In this document: positions 9,347 through 18,177 of the stretch, piece by piece
Layout: each line of letters begins with the position of its first letter
Position numbering within the stretch: the stretch's first letter is position 1
Assembly: GCF_023715205.1 (NCBI RefSeq)
Contig: NZ_JAMBNR010000007.1
Span: 62,001 to 126,000 of the forward strand
DNA length: 64,000 nt
Direction: 5' to 3'
Origin: Mesobacillus maritimus
GTDB lineage: Bacteria > Bacillota > Bacilli > Bacillales > Cytobacillaceae
Translations under genes and position numbers: made by a program
Notes under the pieces: model-generated
Databases searched by the model: none
Seen by the model: the letters and a program-made list of their open reading frames with translations, nothing else
What the model was told of the DNA's origin: nothing

Positions 9347-10504
9347 TTGATTGAGCATTTAAATCGCCTCAACATAAAGGAAACTAGACGCTCTATATAT
9401 TTTCTATGTTTGTTCTTAATGATAGGTATTTTAGTAGGATGTGAAAAAGAAAAAATAACGCACCCTCATGTAGAGTCTAGTCATCTTCCTTTTTCAAAGG
9501 TTAATCCAGGTCCCGCTTTTTTGGGGAAAGAGGTTATTCCAATTCAAACTTTAGAAGGTACTTTCTCTGAAATTGTTGGGTGGCTCTCAAATCAAAGTAT
9601 TTTGTACATAACAAATTTGGGTCAAGAATCTTACTTATATGCTTATGATTTATCAACTGGTAAGAGTTCATTGGTTTATCAGACTGAATTTCCAATTGTA
9701 ACTGCTGATATAAGTCCTCAAAGGAAAAAAATCCTCATTCATACTGCCCCTTCTAGTTATACAGGAAAATTGACAGTGATTGAGACTGATGGCAAGCTTT
9801 TATATGAAACGGACATAGAATCAATTGAATTATCTTTTTCATGGAATGGTGAAAGCGAGCAGAAACTTCTTGTTACAGCTTTCTACGAAGATTGGAGTTA
9901 TCGTACATTTATTTTGGATACTGAGATCAAAGAGATCAGTGAAATCGATTTGCCACAACCGTTTTTAGAATGGCCTAAAGATAATGAGATTCTCTATTTG
10001 GATTGGGAGGAAGAAAATATCAGCTTGACCGCTCCCCTTGTTAAAAAGAATATAATTACTGGCAAGGAAGAAGTCGTCTTAGCAGCCGGACATTATCTTG
10101 ACTTTATTGATCAAAGCGTTTTGGTTGTAAGTGCGGACCAAGATAATGACAAGCAAGCTAACTATGTTGTAATGGATCAAAACTATAATGAAATAAGCTC
10201 TTTTCATGCTCCGCAATTATCGGTTTTCTCTGGATGGCTAGTCCCTTATTACGACGTTCTAGAAAGTTTGTCTTCTCTCTTATACCTTCGGCCTTATAAA
10301 AGTGGGGAGGCTGATGTTTATAATGAAGGGTTCACTCTTACAGAACGTTCTTTTGAGGATGGAAATGAGACAATCCTAATGGAGCAAGTAGAAAATGAAC
10401 CATTAGAATGTTCGCCGAATGGTGCTATGTGCCTTTACGGCTACCAATTAGAGAAAATCATTGATTTAAAAGAACGGGAAATAATAAATTTGCTTGATTA
10501 CTAA
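9347..10504 (+). CDS. yqgU: YqgU-like beta-propeller lipoprotein
   Basis: 385 residues. Basic N-terminus, hydrophobic segment at about 17-31 and lipobox LVGC with Cys32, so it should be lipidated and anchored outside the cytoplasmic membrane. The rest is rich in repeated beta-strand units (for example QSILYITNLGQESYLYAYDL), fitting the YqgU-like six-bladed propeller family. Function unknown. The TTG at 9347 follows AGGGAGGGGG; the ATG at 9323 lies upstream of that ribosome site. It sits between glcK and yqgV as in B. subtilis. Confidence 0.85.
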   Translation: MIEHLNRLNIKETRRSIYFLCLFLMIGILVGCEKEKITHPHVESSHLPFSKVNPGPAFLGKEVIPIQTLEGTFSEIVGWLSNQSILYITNLGQESYLYAYDLSTGKSSLVYQTEFPIVTADISPQRKKILIHTAPSSYTGKLTVIETDGKLLYETDIESIELSFSWNGESEQKLLVTAFYEDWSYRTFILDTEIKEISEIDLPQPFLEWPKDNEILYLDWEEENISLTAPLVKKNIITGKEEVVLAAGHYLDFIDQSVLVVSADQDNDKQANYVVMDQNYNEISSFHAPQLSVFSGWLVPYYDVLESLSSLLYLRPYKSGEADVYNEGFTLTERSFEDGNETILMEQVENEPLECSPNGAMCLYGYQLEKIIDLKEREIINLLDY

Positions 10505-10520
10505 ACAAAGGAGATTGATT

Positions 10521-10832
10521 ATGGCTATCGTAGATGTTACTGTTATTCCGATAGGAACAAAAACGCCAAGTGTGAGTTCGTATGTGGCAGATATTCAGAA
10601 ACTGCTTATGCAATATGAGCAACAAGGAAAGATTCGGTTTCAGCTTACGCCGATGAATACGATTATTGAAGGAGAGCTTCCGGTTTTATTTGAGGTCATT
10701 CAAGCAATGCACGAAGCGCCGTTTGCTAAGGGGATTTTTCGAGTAGCAACCAATATCCGTATCGATGATCGCCGAGATGTTTCAAGGGAAATGGAAGATA
10801 AAGTAGCGAGGGTCAAGAGTTTACTTGAATAA
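10521..10832 (+). CDS. yqgV: MTH1187 family thiamine-binding-like protein (YqgV)
   Basis: 103 residues starting MAIVDVTVIPIGTK, with the family's conserved IGT, SSYVADIQKLL and FRVATNIRIDDRRD. Members adopt a ferredoxin-like fold and bind thiamine or related ligands, probably as salvage or sensing proteins. Start ATG at 10521 after AAAGGAG at 10507. The previous gene's stop is only 16 bases upstream, so the two probably share a transcript. A terminator follows. Confidence 0.9.
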   Translation: MAIVDVTVIPIGTKTPSVSSYVADIQKLLMQYEQQGKIRFQLTPMNTIIEGELPVLFEVIQAMHEAPFAKGIFRVATNIRIDDRRDVSREMEDKVARVKSLLE

Positions 10833-10842
10833 GATAAAATAC

Positions 10843-10874
10843 AAAAGGACTGCCTATAGGCAGTCCTTTTTAGG
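10843..10874 (+). terminator. Strong rho-independent terminator after yqgV
   Basis: Perfect stem AAAAGGACTGCC / GGCAGTCCTTTT with a TATA loop and T-rich tail; it can also serve the minus-strand gene ending at 10896. Confidence 0.93.
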
Positions 10875-10895
10875 TTCGTAATTATTTACATAACT

Positions 10896-11069
10896 TTAGT
10901 GTGCAATTGGGTAACCGCTATAAATAACCGTCATAATTGTAAACCAACCAAAAACAAGCAGACTACCCCCGCCAAAAACAATTCCTAGTACGTTTTTGTT
11001 TTTTAATGCAGAGAAAGTGCCGTAAGCTGCAAGAATTGTTACTAATGCAAAAATAATGACCAGTCCCAT
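10896..11069 (-). CDS. yqgW: DUF2759 family small membrane protein (YqgW type)
   Basis: 57 residues, below the usual ORF length cutoff: MGLVIIFALVTILAAYGTF, a short NKN turn, then a second hydrophobic segment (LGIVFGGGSLLVFGWF) and YSGYPIAH. Two membrane helices are expected. AAAGGGGG lies eight bases before the ATG at 11069. It matches DUF2759/YqgW in size, two-helix layout and place between yqgV and yqgX. Function unknown. Confidence 0.82.
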   Translation of the reverse strand: MGLVIIFALVTILAAYGTFSALKNKNVLGIVFGGGSLLVFGWFTIMTVIYSGYPIAH

Positions 11070-11159
11070 TCAAAATCCCCCTTTTACATAATAGTAAGCT
11101 TCGTTAATGATGGTAAGGATTAACCCTTATGTAGATAATAGCTTATATTCGATACTATT

Positions 11160-11651
11160 TTATAGTTTTTTCTGCCATTTGTCGAGGTCTAAAAAGGACA
11201 CCTTGCAATTATAAGCAGAAGCGATTCGCTCCATTAAGCCTGTGAATTGTCGATCAACAAAGAAAATTTCAACAAAATCTAGCGCCGTTTGTAGAACGAG
11301 ATGTTCTTCAATCTGAATCTTAGCCATTTCGATTGCTTCCAAATCATCGCCAAACAGAGTGAATGCGGCAATTAATTCTTCATATAAGTATACCCATTTT
11401 ACACCTGCAAAACCATAGTCAAAAGAAGCATGAACTACTTGACCATTATGGATAAGAACAAGCGAGTGGATTGATTCTAATGCATCCGCTTCTTCGAGTA
11501 TAGATTGTGCTATTTCTGCGTCTTCTTTGGTTTGGTAAATATAAACGGAGTCAACACTTTCAATTAATGATAAATTGTGGCTAAGAAGGTATTCAAATTC
11601 TTCAATTTCAGATATTAAAGGTTTCGCTTCTACACCATAGGCTCTTTCCAT
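11160..11651 (-). CDS. Protein of unknown function, 163 residues
   Basis: Acidic soluble protein with alternating helices and strands and no signal or membrane segment. Start ATG at 11651 after GGAAGGTGATGG. Two stretches may form similar units (VYIYQTKEDAEIAQSILEE and FTLFGDDLEAIEMAKIQIEE), suggesting a duplicated alpha/beta fold. I do not recognise the family and recall no B. subtilis gene between yqgW and yqgX. It is read away from yqgX, whose start lies 101 bases to its right; the two divergent promoters share that gap. Confidence 0.75.
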   Translation of the reverse strand: MERAYGVEAKPLISEIEEFEYLLSHNLSLIESVDSVYIYQTKEDAEIAQSILEEADALESIHSLVLIHNGQVVHASFDYGFAGVKWVYLYEELIAAFTLFGDDLEAIEMAKIQIEEHLVLQTALDFVEIFFVDRQFTGLMERIASAYNCKVSFLDLDKWQKKL

Positions 11652-11752
11652 GAACCATCACCTTCCATTTGTTTTGTGACAAGGTTTATCTCTATGTTGG
11701 TAATAGTGTAGAATAGAAATAGGATTACATCAACACAAATGGAGGTATTCAT

Positions 11753-12388
11753 ATGAACTGGTTCCCAATGCCGTTAGGGCCTTTACAGACTAACTGTTAT
11801 ATTCTCTCTAATTCGGATGGCCGTTGTTTAATAGTTGATCCTGGTGAAGAGCCTAATAAAGTTATTCATTACATAAATCAAAAAAAACTTCAGCCAAAAG
11901 CAATTTTATTAACGCACGCACATTTTGACCATATCGGAGCTGTAGATGCAATAAGAGATCAATACTCTATTCCGGTTTATATCCATAACAAAGAAAAAGA
12001 ATGGTTATCTGATCCGGAACGAAATGGTTCTCAATTCTTCTTACCAGGGCAAGGAATTACTGCTAGGGAAGCGGATCACATTATCATGAATGAAATGGAA
12101 ATGAACATAGAGGGGTTTACGTTCAAGGTATTTGAGACACCAGGACATTCTCCAGGCAGTATTTCGTTTTATTTTAAAGATGTTGCTCTAGTTGTTTCGG
12201 GGGATGCATTATTCCAGGCTAGTATTGGTAGAACAGACCTACCAGGAGGGAATCATGATGAATTATTAAGAAGCATACATAATAAACTTCTTGTTTTACC
12301 AGAAGAGACTGTTGTCCTTCCAGGTCATGGTCCAGCAACGACAATTGGACATGAAATGGATTCGAACCCATTTTTAAACGGATTTTAA
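11753..12388 (+). CDS. yqgX: MBL-fold hydrolase, glyoxalase II-like (YqgX)
   Basis: 211 residues. The metallo-beta-lactamase metal motif HAHFDH is at 55-60; further metal ligands appear in TPGHSPGS, SGDALF and LPGHG. Family members are cytoplasmic dinuclear-metal hydrolases acting on thioesters or related compounds; in B. subtilis YqgX has been linked to the bacillithiol-dependent methylglyoxal pathway, which I recall but cannot prove here. Good ribosome site GGAGG at 11742. Followed by a strong terminator. Confidence 0.92.
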   Translation: MNWFPMPLGPLQTNCYILSNSDGRCLIVDPGEEPNKVIHYINQKKLQPKAILLTHAHFDHIGAVDAIRDQYSIPVYIHNKEKEWLSDPERNGSQFFLPGQGITAREADHIIMNEMEMNIEGFTFKVFETPGHSPGSISFYFKDVALVVSGDALFQASIGRTDLPGGNHDELLRSIHNKLLVLPEETVVLPGHGPATTIGHEMDSNPFLNGF

Positions 12389-12464
12389 CGAGCGTGATAC
12401 TTTAGTTACTTCTCCTTAATAGCGGAAATACTTTTCGTGAAAAAATGGGGGATAAAAGGCAAAT

Positions 12465-12497
12465 AAAAAAACCCTTCAGGCGGAAGGGTTTTTTTAG
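12465..12497 (+). terminator. Rho-independent terminator after yqgX
   Basis: AAACCCTTC / GAAGGGTTT stem with a five-base loop, flanked by A6 and T7, so it may work in both directions. Confidence 0.92.
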
Positions 12498-12603
12498 GGA
12501 TTAACTGTTTAAATAGGGAAGGATAAGCTTTTGTAACTAAATTTAGGATACAATACACAAAACACTACGTCAATAGTGGAAAATGAACAGGGAGTTATTT
12601 TTT

Positions 12604-13692
12604 ATGATTGCGATTCTAAAAGAGTTCATTGACAAAAGTCCCAATAGATTGATTTCTTATGCAGACTTTATCGAATATGCCCTTTATCATCCTCAACAAG
12701 GCTATTATATGAAAGACGAATTAAAGATTGGGCGTTCGGGAGATTTTATCACCACGAGCAATATTTCTTCGATTTTTGGTAAAATCATTGCGAAATGGTA
12801 TGCGAGCCATTATCAAAAACTTCACTTGCCTGCTCGTTTTTGTGAGATTGGTGGAGGAAATGGTAGATTTGCGAAAGCTTTCATTGAAGCGTGGAGGCAG
12901 TATGCGAATGAACCGATAGAGTATATAATTATTGACTCAAGTCCTTTTCATCAAAAACTGCAAAGAGAATGTTTACAAGAATTTAGAGAAGAGGTATCAC
13001 AACTTAAGAATGTCGAAGAGCTCGATCACTTTGAAGGGCTCGTTTTTTCAAATGAACTATTTGATGCACTTCCCGTGCATGTCATTAAGAACGAAGATGG
13101 TATTCTCTTCGAGGTGATGATTACTAATAAGGAAGACAAGCTAGTGGAGGTGCTAACACCACTTGAAAATTCGAACATTTTAGCTTACATCCAAAGACAT
13201 AGCTTAAAGCTAAAGAACGGATATCGTATTGAAATTCCACTCGTAATGGGAGAAATGGTGCAACGTCTTAGCCAAGCGGTTACTACAGGTCTTGTGATGA
13301 CGGTTGATTATGGGTATACCGATGAGGAGTGGCAACAGCCAGAAAGAAGAGATGGGAGTTTAAGAGGTTATTATCAACATCAAATGTATTCAGATGTGCT
13401 ACAAAACCCTGGATTAATGGATATTACAAGTCATGTTCCATGGAGCCTTTTTATTCGTGAAGGAGAAGAGAGTGGGTTTGAAATAATAAATAAATATCGA
13501 CAAGATGAGTTTTTGTTAAAGCTAGGCATTCTGGATGAATTAGCGGAAAGTTTTGACCCTAATCCCTTTTCAGAAAAAAGTAAGCATAATCGGGCAATTA
13601 AAAGTTTGATTTTACCTGGTGGAATCAGTAGTTCATTTCAAATTTTGTTTCAGGGGAAAGGGTTAAAGTTTGCTGAATCGGAGTTATTTTAG
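12604..13692 (+). CDS. Class I SAM-dependent methyltransferase, MidA/NDUFAF7 family (COG1565)
   Basis: 362 residues. N-terminal ISYADFIEYALYHPQQGYY and the glycine-rich SAM motif CEIGGGNGRFAKAF (from residue 80) identify the family, along with FSNELFDALPVH and MTVDYGY. The mitochondrial homologue NDUFAF7 dimethylates an arginine of a complex I subunit; the bacterial substrate is unknown. Start ATG at 12604 with AGGGAG nine bases upstream; the ATG at 12583 precedes that site. It is single-gene, bounded by terminators. Confidence 0.88.
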   Translation: MIAILKEFIDKSPNRLISYADFIEYALYHPQQGYYMKDELKIGRSGDFITTSNISSIFGKIIAKWYASHYQKLHLPARFCEIGGGNGRFAKAFIEAWRQYANEPIEYIIIDSSPFHQKLQRECLQEFREEVSQLKNVEELDHFEGLVFSNELFDALPVHVIKNEDGILFEVMITNKEDKLVEVLTPLENSNILAYIQRHSLKLKNGYRIEIPLVMGEMVQRLSQAVTTGLVMTVDYGYTDEEWQQPERRDGSLRGYYQHQMYSDVLQNPGLMDITSHVPWSLFIREGEESGFEIINKYRQDEFLLKLGILDELAESFDPNPFSEKSKHNRAIKSLILPGGISSSFQILFQGKGLKFAESELF

Positions 13693-13698
13693 AAAATG

Positions 13699-13730
13699 AA
13701 AAAGCGATGGATAAGCTCCATCGCTTTTGT
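13699..13730. terminator. Bidirectional terminator between converging genes
   Basis: Stem AAAAGCGATGGA / TCCATCGCTTTT with a TAAGC loop, lying between the methyltransferase stop and the stop of the minus-strand DUF2626 gene. Confidence 0.9.
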
Positions 13731-13736
13731 TGGGTC

Positions 13737-13979
13737 TTAATGTCCTGCTCCTGGCACCATCAAGAAAGTGGTGTAGTAAGTAAATCCTGCGAAGAAAATC
13801 GTTAAGTATGCTCCGAAGATATAAAGATACGTTCGTTCGGAAAGTTTTAAATAACTTAGAAGCAGGAAGAACCCTGTTTGCCCAAAGAAAAGCAAGGACG
13901 CTGTATACATATCCCCTACAAAAAACATGACTGCGAAAATACCTGTCCAGAATCCTAGCACTCTGTACATCCGATCCAT
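13737..13979 (-). CDS. yqgY: DUF2626 family membrane protein (YqgY)
   Basis: 80 residues with three hydrophobic helices (VLGFWTGIFAVMFFVGDMY, SLLFFGQTGFFLLLSYL, YIFGAYLTIFFAGFTYY). The family is restricted to Bacillaceae and has no known function. AAGGAGG lies six bases before the ATG at 13979; an ATG six bases earlier touches the ribosome site. Placed before comGA as in B. subtilis. Confidence 0.85.
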   Translation of the reverse strand: MDRMYRVLGFWTGIFAVMFFVGDMYTASLLFFGQTGFFLLLSYLKLSERTYLYIFGAYLTIFFAGFTYYTTFLMVPGAGH

Positions 13980-14057
13980 AGCCATCCCTCCTTTTACCTT
14001 ACAGTCCAACACATACCAATTATAATGGAAAGAGGAGGGAAAAGTAAATAAACTTTG

Positions 14058-14768
14058 TTAATGCGTGACCAATGCTTGATAGGTACAGGATTCACAGCCC
14101 GCAATTAGGTTCTCTTTCTCGATTAATTCAATATCCCCAAATAATGATTCAAACATTCCCCGAAGGAACTCTACATGCATATTGCACACTGTTTCAGGAT
14201 GTTCCTCAGCAACTTCTTTAAATGGGCAGTTAAAAATTTGAAAATAAATTTTTGTTTGTTCTTCGTTTGCCTCAAATTCTGGATAAAAACCAGCTAAAGT
14301 AGCCGCACCTTTAACGATATTTAATTTTTGCTCAAAAGAGAGGTCTTTCGTTTGTTGGTGTTGACTGGCAAGTTCTTGATCAATAAGTTCAGCACCGAGA
14401 CGTTTTCCTGTCATATACAGCGCCTTTTTTCCTTCAGTTCCAAGAGACATCATGGTAATCATCGCGATTTTTGAGAGCAGTTGATAATCACGGTAAGGGA
14501 AGTTTAGTTGAATCACATCTTCTGATAATCGGTATAGTCGACTTGGACGACCACCTTTACCGGTTTTTTTCGTTTCTGAAACGAGCATGTTCACATCCTC
14601 GAGTTTTGATAAGTGAAGCCTTGCGACGTTAGGATGTATCTCAAAATTTTCGGCGATTTCTTGGACTGTTACGTCTTTGTGTCGTTTTGTAATATACTGA
14701 TAAATATAATAGCGTGTGGGATCTGATAAAACACTTGTTATTTTCAATGTTTGTTCCACTATGCTCAC
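14058..14768 (-). CDS. Winged-HTH transcriptional regulator with C-terminal Cys cluster (COG2345/SufR-like)
   Basis: 236 residues. Residues 1-85 form an ArsR/DeoR-like winged helix (LSDPTRYYIYQYI, VTVQEIAENFEIHPNVARLHLSKLE, GGRPSRLYRL). The C-terminal domain has Cys181, Cys195, Cys225 and Cys228 plus His198 in NCPF...VCNMH...GCESC, the pattern of COG2345 regulators such as cyanobacterial SufR, which carry an Fe-S cluster on similarly spaced cysteines. Ligand and targets here are unknown. The start ATG at 14768 follows AGGTGAG. Its own promoter and the comG promoter share the 14769-14975 gap. Confidence 0.85.
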   Translation of the reverse strand: MSIVEQTLKITSVLSDPTRYYIYQYITKRHKDVTVQEIAENFEIHPNVARLHLSKLEDVNMLVSETKKTGKGGRPSRLYRLSEDVIQLNFPYRDYQLLSKIAMITMMSLGTEGKKALYMTGKRLGAELIDQELASQHQQTKDLSFEQKLNIVKGAATLAGFYPEFEANEEQTKIYFQIFNCPFKEVAEEHPETVCNMHVEFLRGMFESLFGDIELIEKENLIAGCESCTYQALVTH

Positions 14769-14975
14769 CTCAGAGAACTTGAATTTTCTTTATTATAATA
14801 CAGTGTAAAATGAGGTTAACACTGTTTCCACTATATGTTTAGAAAATGTTCACAACTAAATGGCAAATTGATGAACGGTACTTGATTTTTAATTGTCACT
14901 ATTTAGTCAAAAATATTTAAAAAGGAGCGCAGGAAGGGAGGAGGAAAAAGTAGAATTTATCGGTATCAAAGAGAG

Positions 14976-16061
14976 GTGGTGTTTATAATTGCTCAACCAA
15001 TTCAAGCTTTAGCAGATCAAATTATAAAAGATGCAATCGAAAAAAGAGCATCGGATATCCATATTGTCCCACTAGGGAAAGATATGGTGATAAAATTTCG
15101 CCTCGGAAATCAACTCCTGCAAAGATTCACCTTGAAAAAAGCTGTATGTGACCGTTTAGTTTCGCATTTTAAGTTTATCTCCTCGATGGATATTGGCGAT
15201 AAACGCCGACCGCAAAGTGGTGCATACACATATAGCTATGAAGGTACAGAAGTTGGACTTCGAATATCGACCCTTCCAGCAGCTAAGAGCGAGAGCATGG
15301 TCATTCGTCTTCTTCCTCAACAACAGCAAATTCCCTTTTATCAATTAAGTTTATTTCCAACTACCTCAAGAAAGCTAATATCCCTTATTAAGCATGCACA
15401 TGGATTAGTGATTTTCACCGGTCCAACAGGTAGCGGGAAGTCAACGACTCTCTATTCTCTTCTTTCTGAAGCTTCAAATTTAATCAAACGACATGTTATT
15501 ACCCTAGAAGACCCAATTGAATTGCATAGCGACCAAATACTCCAAATCCAAGTTAATGAAAAGGCCGGGATATCTTATGCCTCTGGTTTAAGAGCAATCC
15601 TTCGTCATGACCCTGACATTATTATGGTGGGAGAAATTCGCGATCAAGAAACGGCTGAAATTGCTGTACGCGCTGCACTCACTGGCCACCTTGTGTTAAC
15701 TACTATGCATACTAGAGATGCTAAAGGGGCTATTGCTCGTCTTCTCGAATTTGGGGTGAATTGGCTGGAAATTGAACAAACCTTGATTGCAGTAACTGCA
15801 CAAAGGCTTGTCGAACTTACATGTCCATATTGTAAAGAAGAGTGTCCGCCATACTGTTATTCATTAGGAAGTGGCAAAAGAGGGAGTGTCTTTGAAATCC
15901 TTAGCGGCCGTTCTTTGACAGCTGCTTTAAATCAAGCCAAAGGAATCGTGGAAGATGCTCCGCATAAGACGTTAAAGGATGCGATATTAAAGGGAATAGC
16001 ACTTGGTTTTATTAAGGAGGAAGAATATCAGAGGTGGGTTTTAGATGAGCAGAGTTACTAA
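14976..16061 (+). CDS. comGA: Competence pseudopilus assembly ATPase ComGA
   Basis: 361 residues, GspE/PilB-like. The Walker A motif GPTGSGKST is at 149-157, the Asp box at LEDPIE, Walker B in DPDIIMVGEIRD and the HLVLTTMHT histidine box follows. It powers assembly of the transformation pseudopilus at the inner face of the membrane. The start is uncertain: GTG at 14976 or 14979, just after AGAGAGG; no ATG is available. The last 17 bases overlap comGB. I could not pick out an unambiguous pair of ComK AT-boxes in the 207 bases upstream. Confidence 0.94.
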   Translation: MVFIIAQPIQALADQIIKDAIEKRASDIHIVPLGKDMVIKFRLGNQLLQRFTLKKAVCDRLVSHFKFISSMDIGDKRRPQSGAYTYSYEGTEVGLRISTLPAAKSESMVIRLLPQQQQIPFYQLSLFPTTSRKLISLIKHAHGLVIFTGPTGSGKSTTLYSLLSEASNLIKRHVITLEDPIELHSDQILQIQVNEKAGISYASGLRAILRHDPDIIMVGEIRDQETAEIAVRAALTGHLVLTTMHTRDAKGAIARLLEFGVNWLEIEQTLIAVTAQRLVELTCPYCKEECPPYCYSLGSGKRGSVFEILSGRSLTAALNQAKGIVEDAPHKTLKDAILKGIALGFIKEEEYQRWVLDEQSY

Positions 16062-17079
16062 ATGGTCTGTGCAGGAGCAAGCCCAATTTTTACGAAGAGT
16101 AGGCGAACTATTATCCAGAGGCTATCCAATTGCCGAGGCAATTGATTCTTTATCTTTTTATCTTGAGTCTAGACGTCAAGTGGAAATTAGACGATGTCTG
16201 GGAAATCTAAAAGAAGGGTATCCATTCTATCAGGTACTAGCGGAATTAAAATTCAATAAAGAACTCATTAGTTATGTCTATTTTGCTGAGCAACATGGTG
16301 GACTAGCTAATGCTTTTATCGAGGCAAGTAGGCTTATTTCAAAAAGAGATGCTGATTATCGTAAGTTAAGAAATCTTTTGTCATATCCTCTGTTTCTTTT
16401 TATTTTAACTAGTCTCTTGTTTTATTTTGTTCAGGAGAGCCTGCTTCCCCGATTTTCAACTCTATATCAAAATATGAATGTTGAAGCTACAATCTTTAGT
16501 GAAATCCTTACCGTTGTTGGCTCTTCTATCCCTCTTCTTTTTTATTTCTCCTTGCTTCTTGTTGCAATTGGGATGATTTATTTTCATTTTGTTTTTAAAA
16601 AGTTTCCCATTCTTGTTCAAAGAGCAAGGCTTGTACGTACCCCTTTACTAGGAAAGCTATTGCGCTTGTTTTATTCTCATTTCTTTTCTTCACAATTGAG
16701 TTATTTACTAACTAGTGGAATGTCTGTGATGGAGGCATTGCAGGTGTTCGAAAACAACAATCATGAACGGTTCTCACTAGAAATCGGTAAAGGGTTAAAG
16801 GAACAACTTGCAACAGGAGTGGAGTTGGATTGCGCAATCAGAATGTATTCTTTTTTTGAGGAAGAGCTCGCTCGCATTGTAAGACATGGACAAGAAAACG
16901 GGAAGGTTGATTTAGAATTATCGATTTATAGTCATTATTGTCTCAGTCAGCTGGAAGTGAAGATGGAGAGAGGGATGAAAATTGTTCAGCCATTGCTGTT
17001 TAGTGTAATCGGTATTTTGATTGTTTCTCTTTATTTAGCCATCATGCTCCCGATGTTCCAGCTGATTCAAGGTATCTAA
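16045..17079 (+). CDS. comGB: Competence pseudopilus platform protein ComGB
   Basis: 344 residues, GspF/PilC family: two cytoplasmic helical domains and three membrane segments (about 112-130, 155-185, 315-340). Conserved family pieces are GELLSRGYPIAEAI, YFAEQHGG and LLTSGMSVMEAL. It forms the membrane base on which ComGA acts to assemble the ComGC pilus. ATG overlaps the end of comGA, so translation is coupled. Confidence 0.94.
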   Translation: MSRVTKWSVQEQAQFLRRVGELLSRGYPIAEAIDSLSFYLESRRQVEIRRCLGNLKEGYPFYQVLAELKFNKELISYVYFAEQHGGLANAFIEASRLISKRDADYRKLRNLLSYPLFLFILTSLLFYFVQESLLPRFSTLYQNMNVEATIFSEILTVVGSSIPLLFYFSLLLVAIGMIYFHFVFKKFPILVQRARLVRTPLLGKLLRLFYSHFFSSQLSYLLTSGMSVMEALQVFENNNHERFSLEIGKGLKEQLATGVELDCAIRMYSFFEEELARIVRHGQENGKVDLELSIYSHYCLSQLEVKMERGMKIVQPLLFSVIGILIVSLYLAIMLPMFQLIQGI

Positions 17080-17103
17080 ATAAAATCCAAAGGATGATGA
17101 ATA

Positions 17104-17406
17104 ATGAAAAATGAACATGGGTTCACTCTAATTGAAATGATGATTGTGTTACTTGTTATTTCGGTGTTGTTAATGATAACCGTGCCTAACATAACGAAGC
17201 ATAATGCAACAATCAATAAAAAGGGTTGTGAAGCTTATGTAAAAATGGTAGAGGGCCAGGTACAAGCTTATAATATTGACCATAAAAAGTTACCAACCTC
17301 CATAACTGAGTTGGTATCAGGTGGCTACTTAAATGAAGGGGAAACCACTTGTCCTGATGGAAAAGTAATTTCCATTTCTGCGGGGAAAGTAGCAGTCGTT
17401 GACTGA
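17104..17406 (+). CDS. comGC: Major pseudopilin ComGC
   Basis: 100 residues with a six-residue leader MKNEHG and class III cleavage site G/FTLIEMMIV; prepilin peptidase ComC would cut after Gly6 and methylate Phe7. Glu at +5 of the mature protein is present. Two cysteines (in KGCEAYV and ETTCPDG) can form the intramolecular disulfide described for ComGC. It is the main subunit of the DNA-uptake pseudopilus. GGATGATG lies ahead of the ATG. Confidence 0.95.
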   Translation: MKNEHGFTLIEMMIVLLVISVLLMITVPNITKHNATINKKGCEAYVKMVEGQVQAYNIDHKKLPTSITELVSGGYLNEGETTCPDGKVISISAGKVAVVD

Positions 17407-17411
17407 TTTGA

Positions 17412-17855
17412 ATGATGAACAACAACAATGGCTTTACTCTAATCGAAACTTTAATTGTGCTTTCGGCATTTCTTGTTATTTCATTTTCTCCAGTCCTGAT
17501 CTTTAAGCCTTCACAACAACTTCTCGAAAGTCAGTCGTTCCTTGCTCAATTACAATCGGACCTTTTATATGCTCAGCAATATGCAATCTCCCATCAAGTT
17601 GAAGTGAGCGTACATATTGCTCATGAGTCTAATTATTACTATATAAGGACAAAACCAACCAGTCCGGCATTAATTGAAAGAACTTATCCCGCAACTATTC
17701 GAATTCAGCCTGATACTTTAAGGCAACTCTATTTTCAATATATGCCTGACGGAAACATTAATCGCTTTGGTTCATTTGTTATTGAAGTTGGACCAAAACG
17801 ATACAGAATGATGTTATTACTAGGAAAGGGGAGGTTTTATGTTATCGAGGCATGA
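17412..17855 (+). CDS. comGD: Minor pseudopilin ComGD
   Basis: 147 residues; prepilin leader MMNNNNG followed by FTLIETLIVLSAFLV, so cleavage after Gly7. The hydrophobic helix is followed by a beta-rich domain typical of GspH-like minor pseudopilins. Five bases after comGC, with a second in-frame ATG at 17415. The ribosome site is weak, so coupling to comGC is likely. Confidence 0.92.
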   Translation: MMNNNNGFTLIETLIVLSAFLVISFSPVLIFKPSQQLLESQSFLAQLQSDLLYAQQYAISHQVEVSVHIAHESNYYYIRTKPTSPALIERTYPATIRIQPDTLRQLYFQYMPDGNINRFGSFVIEVGPKRYRMMLLLGKGRFYVIEA

Positions 17856-18177
17856 GGGCTTTTTTCTAGCTGAACTCCTTCTTTCCCTATCTGCATGGCT
17901 TGTTATGGCAAGTGTAGTTCTGCCAATAACAATTCATTTAATTGGTCAATCGGTTGATTTGCGTAGAGAAACAGAGGCTCTTCATCTATTGTATGATCGC
18001 TTAAAATTGATGAAGGTACAAGGGCATAATTATGTTGAAGCTGAGGTCACGGAGTTAAACGGTGTGATTTATCGTTTTCATAATGTTGAGACTATAGATG
18101 GAATGGAAACAGAGGTGTGCGTGGATTTTGATGGTAATTTTCGCGAAGTCAAAACAAAATGCGTGCTTGCAAAATGA
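17839..18177 (+). CDS. comGE: Minor pseudopilin ComGE
   Basis: 112 residues with leader MLSRHEG and FFLAELLLSLSAWLV, a class III signal variant with Phe at +2 instead of Thr. It overlaps comGD by 17 bases; AGGGGAGG precedes the ATG. ComGE is a minor component required for transformation in B. subtilis. The identity rests on order in the operon and the leader, as sequence conservation is low in this family. Confidence 0.88.
   Translation: MLSRHEGFFLAELLLSLSAWLVMASVVLPITIHLIGQSVDLRRETEALHLLYDRLKLMKVQGHNYVEAEVTELNGVIYRFHNVETIDGMETEVCVDFDGNFREVKTKCVLAK

Noticed and set aside
14869-14930. ComK boxes upstream of comGA
   Set aside because: AT-rich stretches are present, but I could not find two AAAA-N5-TTTT motifs with proper spacing, so I did not call a site.
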